DNA from: JAABRU01 sp050180235
GTDB lineage: Bacteria; Desulfobacterota; Desulfobacteria; Desulfobacterales; Desulfococcaceae
Direction of reading: 5' to 3'
Length of the DNA: 46,327 nucleotides
NCBI GenBank assembly: GCA_050180235.1
Contig: JBFXEJ010000040.1
Location: 1 to 46,327, forward strand
Positions 26,051 to 34,175 of this stretch are shown here, one piece after another (the stretch's first letter is position 1; the number at the start of each line of letters is the position of its first letter). Made by a program: the position numbers and the translations under genes. Under the pieces are notes generated by a model. It was not told the origin of the DNA. It worked only from the letters and a program-made list of their open reading frames with translations, and ran no database searches.

Positions 26051-26574
26051 CTGTTTTTCCCCCCCCGATATAAAATATTGGCACTTATGAGACCGCCGAT
26101 GAAAAAGCACATCAAAGCAATAAGACCGCTTACAGATAACTGGGCAAGACCGCTCAGTCCATGTCCGGAGGGTCAGCCATCGGCAAGACGGGCCCCGAAC
26201 ATGGCAATGGTTCCGCCAATAAATGCCACAAGCCCCCTTTTGCCCAATCCCGGGCCGAAACGCTCTTTCCACATATCCGGAACAGCCTGTGATCTGAATG
26301 TTCCTGAACTCAGGGCGGCAATCATGGATCCGATCAGCACACCGATGACAAACATCCACTGCCAGTCAACCGTCCGGGGATTTTTGACAAAATAATCTGT
26401 CTGTGCCACATGGGTTTCGCTGACCATCTTCTCTATCATTCCCGCAGAAGTGACAAAGGATGTGGAAGCCCCGAAATATTTGCCTGCAAACCAGACCGAA
26501 AGCACAAGCACAAGTCCGGCACAGGCCCCTGCAATATAGGGGCTCCAGTAATTTCTGTCCTCACTGTTCTTCAT
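26047..26574 (-). CDS. YeeE/YedE family membrane protein with predicted selenocysteine (Sec134)
   Basis: This 175-residue protein is translated only if the in-frame TGA at 26173-26175 is read as selenocysteine. The residues before it (IGGTIAMFGARLADG) and after it (PSGHGLSGLAQLSVSGLI) form the family motif GARLADG-C-(T/P)SGHG; here the conserved Cys is TGA. The frame then stays open to a TGA at 26047-26049 that overlaps the next gene's ATG. Four hydrophobic helices are visible. AAGGAG lies before ATG 26574. A SECIS-like hairpin follows the internal TGA. The two subunits together would equal one full YeeE/YedE channel. A plain stop mutation is the alternative, but the intact downstream frame and hairpin argue against it. 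Confidence 0.85.
26139..26158 (-). promoter_or_regulatory. bacterial SECIS-like hairpin
   Basis: On the mRNA, 14 bases after UGA: ACUG-A-GC, loop GGUCUU, GC-C-CAGU. Four pairs, one A/C mismatch, then two G-C pairs close a six-base loop carrying GGUCU. The apex is almost the same as the SelB-binding apex of E. coli fdhF (GC, AGGUCU, GC). The loop lies 21 bases after UGA, against 18 in fdhF (recalled). Confidence 0.75.
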
Positions 26575-26763
26575 CTGTTTTCTCCTTTCAGATTCAATCT
26601 GTCACAAATTCAAAGATAAATTCCGCAATATTTTTCTGTACAAAATGGAACAAATCCGGTTTCATACACCTCTTAACCCGCCTTCGTCGTATATACTGAT
26701 CCAATTTTGCTTTTTCCATCATTCCGGCGAAAACAGGACTGACGGATATTATAGTATTTTCCT

Positions 26764-26830
26764 CAATTTTTGTCCTCTGTGCAAAAAACCGCTCCGCTTA
26801 ATTTTTGCACTCCACCGGGTTTTGCAGAGG
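26764..26830. repeat. family C core fragment
   Basis: Holds GTGCAAAAAACCGCTCCGCT and TTTTTGCACTCCACCGGG but lacks recognisable ends. The rest of 26575-27386 is AT-rich with no gene supported. Confidence 0.6.
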
Positions 26831-27386
26831 ACAGAAGTTGGTAAAAGAACTATAAACAGAAATCAGAAGAGACTGAAAAAACCGGATTCCCTCTTTTGCC
26901 GGTAAGCAGGCAGCCATAAAAAAATTATAAGATTTCAGACCAAAACACTTCCGAAGTTTTCAAAACTTCCGAAGGCCTGAAAGTTATAATTTTTCAAGGT
27001 TTCTTGCTTATGACGAAAAAGCAAAATCGGATCAGCATAAAAAATATTTTTATATCAAGATATTATATTGAAATTCAATAAACAGAATTGAGAGTTCAAA
27101 ATTCTGAACTCTGTATGGATATTTGTTAATCCAATATTAACAGAAAGTTATAGAAAAAATTATTGCCGGGGTTAAAAAATATGAACAAAAGGCATTCTGA
27201 TTTTCCTTTGGAAAAAAATCTCTGCTTCTTCAGAAGAAGGCAAAAAAAATTGTTTTGAATATAATATTTTGAAATTGCAAAAAAATAATATTTTTCGAAA
27301 AATAACTGATTATTTTTTTCATGTTTGGCAGACAAATTGCATTAGTATTTGTCAACCTAATAATTTTTTCATCTGTTCTCCTCCTT

Positions 27387-27415
27387 AACGGCTGATTGAC
27401 TGTCAATCAGCCGTT
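27387..27415 (+). terminator. strong hairpin abutting the thioesterase stop codon
   Basis: A 14-bp perfect inverted repeat AACGGCTGATTGAC / GTCAATCAGCCGTT, with TTTT only on the plus-strand side. On the minus strand it is followed by AAGGAGGAG and a six-codon ATG frame. It may act as a terminator for plus-strand transcription or as an mRNA end for the minus-strand operon. Confidence 0.45.
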
Positions 27416-27877
27416 TTACTTTTGGGCTTCCGATTTATTTTCAGCGATGTTTCCGGGGAAAAAAGCCTTTCTGAATCTTTCCGGAACGGCTGCCACCTTC
27501 CGGATACTGTAATCAAAAAAAACAATACCGGTTTTTGCACGCGCTACTTCCATGCCTGTATCTTTATTGCTGATTCTGTAAAAAAAATCACAGCCGTATC
27601 TGCCCAAATCCGCGGCAGCCATTCCGATAGTCAGCACATCCCCGTATAAGCCCTGAGACTGATAGACAATCACAGCATCAGAAATCACCAGACCGATACC
27701 GTCAATATCCAGTTCACCCAGGCCGTACTGCCGGAACCACTGCATCCGGGCCTCGTGCATAAGTCTGAGTACAGCATCATTTCCAAGGTGGCTGCCATAG
27801 TTGATGTCATAAATGCGGATGGGCAGTTCTGCCGAAAAAGTGAATGTTTCAGGTAAGTCCAGTTTAATACGCGCCAT
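27416..27877 (-). CDS. acyl-CoA thioesterase, 4HBT hotdog fold
   Basis: This 153-residue single hotdog-domain protein has the signature IRIYDINYGSHLGNDAVLRLMHEARMQWFRQYG, with Asp in the position of the 4-hydroxybenzoyl-CoA thioesterase catalytic residue. Later strands include GLVISDAVIVYQSQGLYGDVL and ARAKTGIVFFD. It probably hydrolyses an acyl-CoA; the substrate is unknown. ATG 27877 starts the domain and overlaps the upstream RluD stop by 14 bases; a longer frame to 28090 is in another phase of the rluD gene. An AAGGAG is 14 bases upstream, rather far. Confidence 0.85.
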   Translation of the reverse strand: MARIKLDLPETFTFSAELPIRIYDINYGSHLGNDAVLRLMHEARMQWFRQYGLGELDIDGIGLVISDAVIVYQSQGLYGDVLTIGMAAADLGRYGCDFFYRISNKDTGMEVARAKTGIVFFDYSIRKVAAVPERFRKAFFPGNIAENKSEAQK

Positions 27878-28844
27878 TATGTTTTTCTTTGCTCCTTTCC
27901 AGGGAAGTGATAAGCTGTGCCATATCCTCCGGAACAGGAGCTTCAAAAAACATTTCCTCTCCGGTTCCGGGATGGATGAGCCGAATCTGCCAGGCATGAA
28001 GCATCTGCCGGGAAACAGATTTGAGTAAAACAGAAATTTCAGGGGAATGCCTTTTCGGGGATCTTCCGCCATAGACCTGATCTCCCACAACCGGATGACC
28101 GATGGCAGCGCAGTGAACCCGTATCTGATGGGTACGGCCGGTTTTCAGATCAATATCTAGCAGCGCTGTTTCCGGAAAACGCTCCCTTACCTGCCACAGA
28201 GTTTCGGCTGCTCTTCCCTTTGTGCTTATGACAGACATTTTTTTGCGATCTGCCGGATGTCGTCCGACAGGAAGGGATATGTTTCCGGAATTCTTTTCCG
28301 GCTGGCCGTGAATCAGGGCCAGATATTTTTTGCGCACAGTTCTGGCCTGAAACTGTTCGGCAAGACTGGCCATTGCTTCTGCATTTTTGGCGACCGCCAG
28401 TATGCCTGAAGTGTCTTTGTCCAGACGGTGGACAATACCGGGCCGGATTTCCCCTCCGATGCCCCTGATATCCGGACAGTGATGTAGAAGAGCGTTTACC
28501 AGAGTGCCGTCCGCATGGCCTGCCGCGGGATGGACAACAAAACCGGACGGTTTGTCAATAAGAATAATATCCGCATCCTCGTAAATCACGCGGATGGGAA
28601 TGGGTTCCGGACGGAAAACAGAGGGTTCGGGCCGGGGAATGCTCCCCCATATCCGGTCTCCTGTCTGTACGCGGTACCCCGGCTTCCGGGTTTCGTTTTC
28701 CACCTGTATCATGCCTTTCCGGATCAGGGCGGCTGCCAGAGATCTGGAACACTCCGAAACATGGGAAGCGATCAGCACATCCAGTCGCTGACCGGCCCTT
28801 TGTTCATCTGCAATGAGGGAAAAACTGTGACTGTCATCTGTCAT
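27864..28844 (-). CDS. rluD: 23S rRNA pseudouridine synthase, RluD family
   Basis: This 326-residue protein has an N-terminal S4 domain (QRLDVLIASHVSECSRSLAAALIRKGMIQVE) and a RluA/C/D-type synthase domain. The catalytic Asp is in IVHRLDKDTSGILAVAKN, with VVHPAAGH before it and KTGRTHQIRVHCA later. RluD modifies helix 69 of 23S rRNA in E. coli; assignment here rests on family membership. It lies 20 bases after carD in the same direction, and its stop overlaps the thioesterase start. Confidence 0.9.
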   Translation of the reverse strand: MTDDSHSFSLIADEQRAGQRLDVLIASHVSECSRSLAAALIRKGMIQVENETRKPGYRVQTGDRIWGSIPRPEPSVFRPEPIPIRVIYEDADIILIDKPSGFVVHPAAGHADGTLVNALLHHCPDIRGIGGEIRPGIVHRLDKDTSGILAVAKNAEAMASLAEQFQARTVRKKYLALIHGQPEKNSGNISLPVGRHPADRKKMSVISTKGRAAETLWQVRERFPETALLDIDLKTGRTHQIRVHCAAIGHPVVGDQVYGGRSPKRHSPEISVLLKSVSRQMLHAWQIRLIHPGTGEEMFFEAPVPEDMAQLITSLERSKEKHNGAY

Positions 28845-28864
28845 AAGGGAAAAAGCGGAAAATG

Positions 28865-29401
28865 CTAGCCTGCGGAAAACAGGGATTCTATTTCTGAGAG
28901 GATTATTTTTTCATCAGTGTTTCTCGCGGTGGACAGTTCCTTCACCAGCAGAATCTGGGCAGTGTCATACAGTTTTCGTTCACCGAAAGAGAGATCTTTG
29001 CTTGTTTTCAGGATAGAAAGATCCCGGAATACCTCGGCCACTTCGTAAAGCGAGCCTGTCTTGATTTTATCCATGTAATCTCTGTACCGGCGGTTCCATG
29101 TCTGGCTATCAAGAGGTGAGTCCCTTTTCTCCTTCATTACCCGGTAAATTTCAGGAATGTCATTCTGGCTGATAATATCCCGCAGCCCTACTGAATCCAC
29201 ATTTCCTGTCGGAATCATGATTACCATCCCGTTTTCCAGTACCTTCATGATATAAAAGTCTTGGATTTCTCCACCGACATCCTTACTTTCTATGGCTTCA
29301 ATTCTGCCCACACCGTGGGCAGGATATACGGCAAGATCGCCGATTTTGAACTCCCGTGTGTTTTTTTTCGGGGTCTGTTCTTTTAGCTTTTTGTCATTCA
29401 T
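28865..29401 (-). CDS. CarD-family transcriptional regulator
   Basis: This 178-residue protein has the N-terminal RNA-polymerase-interacting domain (FKIGDLAVYPAHGVGRIEAIE, then YIMKVLENGMVIMIPTGNVDSVGLR) and the C-terminal helical DNA-binding domain ending RNTDEKIILSEIESLF. CarD proteins bind the RNA polymerase beta subunit and stabilise open promoter complexes. ATG 29401 with GGTGA four bases upstream is preferred; ATG 29425 is possible. First gene of the carD-rluD-thioesterase cluster. Confidence 0.92.
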   Translation of the reverse strand: MNDKKLKEQTPKKNTREFKIGDLAVYPAHGVGRIEAIESKDVGGEIQDFYIMKVLENGMVIMIPTGNVDSVGLRDIISQNDIPEIYRVMKEKRDSPLDSQTWNRRYRDYMDKIKTGSLYEVAEVFRDLSILKTSKDLSFGERKLYDTAQILLVKELSTARNTDEKIILSEIESLFSAG

Positions 29402-29673
29402 GTTTTCACCAATTAAATGGTTCATCTCACTTATCTGTTTCAGAATACGGAAAAATTGGAAATACCGGGAAGAAAGGGCGAATGTGACCTGACTTGTGTA
29501 TCTTCTTACTGATTGCCGCAATTGCGCCGCCATTCAAAAATCTGCTGAAGGATTTGAAAAACCGGAAATCTTCAGAAATCTGACTGATCATCCTGTGGTA
29601 TGTTTACGGAAATCAGTATTCAGCAATCCCTGATTTCTGTTTATACCATACAATCGGAAAACAATCAAATAAA

Positions 29674-29705
29674 AAAGGATTGGCGACATACGTCACCAAT
29701 CCTTT
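29674..29705 (-). terminator. rho-independent terminator of the pyrophosphatase gene
   Basis: AAAGGATTGG pairs with CCAATCCTTT with an inner GAC/GTC continuation, and six T residues follow on the minus strand, about 65 bases after the stop. The remaining 29402-29673 stretch holds no gene and presumably the carD promoter. Confidence 0.85.
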
Positions 29706-29769
29706 CATTATGATCCTGATCACCCGGACCCTTTCGGATCCGGGGATGCAAAAGCTGTCACACAGATGA

Positions 29770-31779
29770 TTACAGAAGGAAAGGAACCATCAGAAGTGCA
29801 ACAACGTTGAGGATTTTGATCATCGGGTTTACAGCGGGACCGGCTGTGTCTTTGTAGGGGTCGCCTACAGTGTCACCGGTGACTGCTGCTTTGTGGGCAT
29901 CAGAACCTTTGCCCCCCAGATGTCCGTCTTCAATGTATTTTTTCGCATTGTCCCATGCAGCACCGCCGGTTGTCATGGACAGGGCCACGAAAACACCGGT
30001 GACGATGGAGCCGATGAGAAGACCGCCCAGAGCCACTTTGCCCAGCAGGAAACCGACCAGCAGCGGAGCAACAACCGGCAGAAGAGCGGGAACAACCATT
30101 TCTTTCAGTGCAAACTTGGTTACGATGTCAACACATGCGCCGTAATCAGGTTTTGCAGTGCCTTCCATGATGCCCGGAATTTCACGGAACTGACGGCGGA
30201 CTTCATCAACAACAGCGCCGCCCGCGTTGCCAACAGCCTTCATGGCAATGGATGCAAACAGGTAAGGCAGCAGACCGCCGATGAAAAGACCGATAATGAC
30301 ATTCACATCAGAAAGATCAAACTTGATGCCTTCTTTGCCGCCCTGGAGCTGGAACTCCATCACATAGGCAGCAAACAGAACCAGAGCAGCCAGACCCGCG
30401 GAACCGATGGCATAGCCTTTGGTTACGGCTTTGGTGGTGTTTCCGACTGCATCCAGAGGATCAGTTACAGCGCGGACACTTTCATCCATTCCGGCCATTT
30501 CAGCAATACCGCCTGCGTTGTCTGTGATGGGGCCGTATGCGTCAATGGCAATAACCATACCGGTCATGGAAAGCATGGACATGGCTGCCATTGCGATGCC
30601 GTAAATTCCGCCGAATTTGAAGGACAGGAAGATGGCAAGACAGATGGTCAGAACCGGAGCCGCAGTGGCCTGCATGGAAACGGCAAGACCCGCGATGATG
30701 TTGGTTCCGTGTCCTGTGGTTGAGGCTTCGGCAATGCCGATTACCGGGGCGTATTTTCCGGTGTAGTATTCAGTAATGATAACGATCAGAACTGTAAGAA
30801 CAAGGCCGATGAGGGTACAGTAATAAATATTCATCGGGGAGATGCCGGGAATATTGGCCATGAACATATTAGAGGCATAGTAGAAGGCGATGGCTGCAAT
30901 AATTGCGGAACCGAACATTCCCTTGTACAGAGCGCCCATGATATACTGGCTTTTGCCAAGTCTTACAAAGAAAATGGCAATGATCGAGGCAATAATGGAG
31001 ATCGAGCCAAGAATCAGGGGGAACTCGGTAGCCATTTTGATTTCGGGAAAAAGCAGATGTCCGATAAGCATTGCGGCCACTGCGGTGACAGCATATGTCT
31101 CAAACAGGTCTGCTGCCATACCCGCACAGTCACCAACATTGTCGCCAACATTGTCTGCGATGGTTGCAGGGTTTCTGGGATCATCTTCGGGAATTCCGGC
31201 TTCCACTTTGCCCACCAGGTCAGCACCGACATCTGCGCCTTTGGTGAAGATACCGCCGCCGAGCCGTGCAAAGATGGAGATGAGGCTTCCTCCGAATCCG
31301 AGAGCAACCAGAGCCATAACATCATGTGTGGCAGTATAATAACCTGCAACAGATGTCAGGGCAAGTCCTGCAACGATCATACCGGTAACAGAGCCGCCTT
31401 TGAAGGCCATGTTCAGACCGGCAGACATTCCGTTTCTGGATGCTTCCGCAGTTCTGACGTTGGCAATGACCGACACTCTCATTCCGATATAGCCGGCACA
31501 GAAGGAGGCCAGTGCGCCAATGAGAAAGCCCAGAGCTGTTTTGGCGCCCATGGTCGAATAAATCACGATAAAAATGACGATACCCGCGACACCCATGCTT
31601 TTCATCTGACGGTTCAGATAGGCAATAGCGCCTTCCTGGATTGCTCTGGCAATCTCCTGCATTTTTTCGTTTCCTGCGGGCGCTGCCTTGACAATTCCTG
31701 CCAGTATGATAGCAAAAGCAATTCCCAGCACTCCGACAAATGTACTCACCAACGGCACATTATTCAATACGAATTCCAT
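29770..31779 (-). CDS. hppA: K+-independent proton-pumping membrane pyrophosphatase
   Basis: This 669-residue, 16-helix integral membrane enzyme couples pyrophosphate hydrolysis to H+ export. The catalytic loop contains DVGADLVGKVEAGIPEDDPRN and ADNVGDNVGDCAGM. A second acidic cluster (DNAGGIAEM) and the C-terminal DTVGDPYKDTAGPA loop are intact. The motif GNTTKAVTKGYAIGS has Lys where K+-dependent enzymes have Ala, marking the K+-independent, H+-pumping class. ATG 31779 has GGAGG directly upstream; the TTG at 31794 is ignored. It lets an energy-limited anaerobe recover energy from biosynthetic pyrophosphate. Confidence 0.96.
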   Translation of the reverse strand: MEFVLNNVPLVSTFVGVLGIAFAIILAGIVKAAPAGNEKMQEIARAIQEGAIAYLNRQMKSMGVAGIVIFIVIYSTMGAKTALGFLIGALASFCAGYIGMRVSVIANVRTAEASRNGMSAGLNMAFKGGSVTGMIVAGLALTSVAGYYTATHDVMALVALGFGGSLISIFARLGGGIFTKGADVGADLVGKVEAGIPEDDPRNPATIADNVGDNVGDCAGMAADLFETYAVTAVAAMLIGHLLFPEIKMATEFPLILGSISIIASIIAIFFVRLGKSQYIMGALYKGMFGSAIIAAIAFYYASNMFMANIPGISPMNIYYCTLIGLVLTVLIVIITEYYTGKYAPVIGIAEASTTGHGTNIIAGLAVSMQATAAPVLTICLAIFLSFKFGGIYGIAMAAMSMLSMTGMVIAIDAYGPITDNAGGIAEMAGMDESVRAVTDPLDAVGNTTKAVTKGYAIGSAGLAALVLFAAYVMEFQLQGGKEGIKFDLSDVNVIIGLFIGGLLPYLFASIAMKAVGNAGGAVVDEVRRQFREIPGIMEGTAKPDYGACVDIVTKFALKEMVVPALLPVVAPLLVGFLLGKVALGGLLIGSIVTGVFVALSMTTGGAAWDNAKKYIEDGHLGGKGSDAHKAAVTGDTVGDPYKDTAGPAVNPMIKILNVVALLMVPFLL

Positions 31780-31806
31780 TTTACCTCCATCCAAATTGTT
31801 TTGTTT

Positions 31807-32385
31807 TCAACTGTTACGGTTAAACACGTTCATACCCTCCTTTGCGCCTTTGCAAAGGACTGTCTCCACTGCATCCCTCCCTTTTTCCAGAAAGGCATCC
31901 AGCTCCCGGATCTCATCCGGTCTGAATTTTCCCAGGACGTAATCCGTAACTTCCATGCCCGGGCCGGGATGCCCGATGCCCATGCGGATACGCACAAAAT
32001 CACCTCCGCCAAAGACATCGCTTACCGATTTGATTCCCTTGTGTCCTCCGCTCCCTCCTTTCTCTTTGATTTTGATTCGTCCGAAATCAAGGTCCATGTC
32101 ATCATGGATCACCACAATCTCCCGGCTGCATAATCTGAACCAGGTTGAAAGCTCATACAAAGGCGGACCGCTCAGGTTCATGTATTTCATGGGTTTTACC
32201 AGAAAAACATCTGCACCTTCAATTTTTCCCCGGCCGAAAACCGTTCCGAATTTCTCTGATGCAAGGGATATGCCGTACTGCTCAGCCACTTTGTCCAGTA
32301 CCATGAATCCGATATTATGGCGGGTTCTTTCATATGCCTTTCCCGGATTCCCCAGACCGGCCACCACACGGAACTGATCCTGCAT
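31807..32385 (-). CDS. pth: peptidyl-tRNA hydrolase
   Basis: This 192-residue enzyme recycles peptidyl-tRNA dropped from ribosomes. The family motifs are VAGLGNPGKAYERTRHNIGF with the catalytic His, FLVKPMKYMNLSG, HDDMDLDFGRIKIK and GSGGHKGIKSV. Length is normal. It starts six bases after the rplY stop and follows prs-rplY, the common arrangement. Confidence 0.96.
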   Translation of the reverse strand: MQDQFRVVAGLGNPGKAYERTRHNIGFMVLDKVAEQYGISLASEKFGTVFGRGKIEGADVFLVKPMKYMNLSGPPLYELSTWFRLCSREIVVIHDDMDLDFGRIKIKEKGGSGGHKGIKSVSDVFGGGDFVRIRMGIGHPGPGMEVTDYVLGKFRPDEIRELDAFLEKGRDAVETVLCKGAKEGMNVFNRNS

Positions 32386-32391
32386 GAAAGA

Positions 32392-33030
32392 CTATTCTTC
32401 CTTTTTGGCTTCTTTGCCCTCTTTGCCCTCTTCACCTTCTTCGCCTGCTTCCGCACTTTCCTCTCTGCTTTTGCTGGCTCCGAGGATGGTGAGGACTGTG
32501 AAATTGACTTCTGCCGGAAATTCAAGACCCTCGATGGAAAGGTCTTTGACATGCACGGAATCCCCAATATTCAGGCTGGTAACATCAATTTCCACGGCAT
32601 GGGGGATATCTTTGGGATAGCATATCACTTCCAGTTTGCGGAGGATAATCTGCACCATGCCGCCCATCTCAACCCCGATACATTTTCCTTTGGTCGTAAC
32701 CGGCACGTTCACCCGTATCTTCCGGTCCATGTTCACCTGATAAAAATCTGCATGGATATAATTCCGGGAGACAGGGTGGGTCTGCAGTTCTTTGAGCATG
32801 GCAATACGCGTAGACGATTCCCCGTTCTCAACCCTGAGATTGAAAAGAAGCTGTCCTGCCCCGCGGGCCTTCACCACTTTTTCAAGGTCTTTCATACCCA
32901 CGGAAAGCATTACCGTATCGGCTCCGGGCCCATAGAGCACAGCAGGTATCCTGCCTTCTCTCCGCAGAGAGCGGGAGGGGCCGTTCCCCCGTGTGGTTCT
33001 GATATTTGTTTTTAATTCAAGCAGTTCCAA
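32392..33030 (-). CDS. rplY: 50S ribosomal protein L25, general stress protein Ctc type
   Basis: This 212-residue L25/TL5 family protein binds 5S rRNA. The N-terminal domain has TTRGNGPSRSLRREGRIPAVLYGPG, and the beta domain follows through IHADFYQVNMDRKIRVNVPV. The C-terminal tail is acidic and Lys-rich (EEGEEGKEGKEAKKEE), as usual in this phylum. The start is a TTG at 33030 with AAGGAGG eight bases upstream; the frame extends to 33156 but those residues are not family-like. It lies between prs and pth. Confidence 0.93.
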   Translation of the reverse strand: MELLELKTNIRTTRGNGPSRSLRREGRIPAVLYGPGADTVMLSVGMKDLEKVVKARGAGQLLFNLRVENGESSTRIAMLKELQTHPVSRNYIHADFYQVNMDRKIRVNVPVTTKGKCIGVEMGGMVQIILRKLEVICYPKDIPHAVEIDVTSLNIGDSVHVKDLSIEGLEFPAEVNFTVLTILGASKSREESAEAGEEGEEGKEGKEAKKEE

Positions 33031-33097
33031 AAATTGTTCCTCCTTAGCTTCAGAAAACGGACAATGCTCCGCAGTTTTTTTGAATTTTTCCTTATTA

Positions 33098-34036
33098 TCA
33101 TACAAAAAGAGATGTGACCGAATCCCCCTTATGGCTTCGGATAATGGCCTCGCCAAAAAGTCTGGATATGGTCAGTACTTTGATTTTACCGCAACTCCGG
33201 GAATTTTCCTTTAAAGGTATGGTATCTGTCACGACCAGACTTTTCAGTTCTGAATCAGATATCCGATCCACAGCCGGTCCCGAAAGCACCGGATGGGTGC
33301 AGCAGGCGTGGACTTCTTTTGCCCCGTTTCTCATAAGTGCGGCCGCGGCTTCTGTCAGTGTGCCGGCTGTATCCACCATATCATCCAGAATTATGGCGGT
33401 TTTATCTTTCACATTGCCGATAACAGCCATAGCCTTGGCCTCATTGGGGACTTCACGGCGTTTGTCAATAATGGCAAGTCCGGCTGCCAGGCGTTTGGCA
33501 AATGCCCTTGCCCTCTCCACACCTCCGGCATCAGGCGAAACCACCACGATATTTTCGTCAAATCTGTCCTTGATATAATCAAGCAGCACAGGCGTTCCGA
33601 AAAGGTTGTCCACCGGAATATTGAAAAAACCCTGAATCTGTCCGGCATGAAGATCCATTGTGATTACCCTGTCAGCGCCGGCAGTAGTGATCATGTCAGC
33701 TACGAGCCGTGCGCTTATGGGAACCCTGGGTTCCACTTTTTTGTCCTGCCGCGCATAACCGTAGTAGGGCATGACAGCGGTTATCCGGCTGGCAGAGGAA
33801 CGCTTGCACGCATCCAGCATCAGCAGCAGTTCCACAAGACTGTCGTTTACCGGGGAACAGGTCGGCTGAATCACAAAAACATCTCTGGCACGGATGTTCT
33901 GATGAATCTCGATCTGTATTTCCCCGTCACTGAAGCGTTTGACTTTTGCGCCTCCCAGAGGCATGTCGAGGTAGTCGCAAATTTTTTTTGCCAGAACCGA
34001 ATTCGCGTTTCCCGAAAAAATTGTGATATCTTTCAT
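33098..34036 (-). CDS. prs: ribose-phosphate pyrophosphokinase
   Basis: This 312-residue enzyme makes PRPP from ribose 5-phosphate and ATP for nucleotide, His and Trp synthesis. Conserved parts are FSDGEIQIEI, the ATP-binding YARQDKKVEPRVPISARLVA, the DLHAGQIQGFF region, VVSPDAGGVERARAFAKRL and the PRPP loop DDMVDTAGTL. Length is standard. The gene follows tRNA-Gln. Confidence 0.97.
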   Translation of the reverse strand: MKDITIFSGNANSVLAKKICDYLDMPLGGAKVKRFSDGEIQIEIHQNIRARDVFVIQPTCSPVNDSLVELLLMLDACKRSSASRITAVMPYYGYARQDKKVEPRVPISARLVADMITTAGADRVITMDLHAGQIQGFFNIPVDNLFGTPVLLDYIKDRFDENIVVVSPDAGGVERARAFAKRLAAGLAIIDKRREVPNEAKAMAVIGNVKDKTAIILDDMVDTAGTLTEAAAALMRNGAKEVHACCTHPVLSGPAVDRISDSELKSLVVTDTIPLKENSRSCGKIKVLTISRLFGEAIIRSHKGDSVTSLFV

Positions 34037-34058
34037 GTCAGAAATTCATTCCCAAAAC

Positions 34059-34133
34059 TGGCTGGGGCGGGAGGATTCGAACCTCCGGATGCAGGAACCA
34101 AAATCCTGTGTCTTACCGCTTGACGACGCCCCA
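34059..34133 (-). tRNA. tRNA-Gln (anticodon TTG)
   Basis: 75 bases including an encoded CCA. The acceptor stem TGGGGCG / CGCCCCA is perfect with G73. The anticodon stem CAGGA / TCCTG encloses loop TTTTGGT with anticodon TTG. The T arm is CGGAGGTTCGAATCCTCCG. It sits between ispE and prs in the same direction. Confidence 0.96.
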
Positions 34134-34175
34134 GTAAAAAATGGATATTCAGCTCACCCACGGCCTCTGCGGAGT

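Noticed and set aside
26117..26130. second GGUCU motif as a SECIS apex
   Set aside because: AGCGGUCUUAUUGC recurs, but it is further from the UGA and lacks the extended stem of the first hairpin.
26173..26359. upstream extension of the second yeeE gene
   Set aside because: This stretch is an out-of-phase reading of the selenoprotein gene; ATG 26050 with ATGA overlap is the natural start.
27126..27335. 69-residue minus-strand frame
   Set aside because: Composition is Phe/Lys/Asn low complexity from AT-rich DNA; no ribosome site or family.
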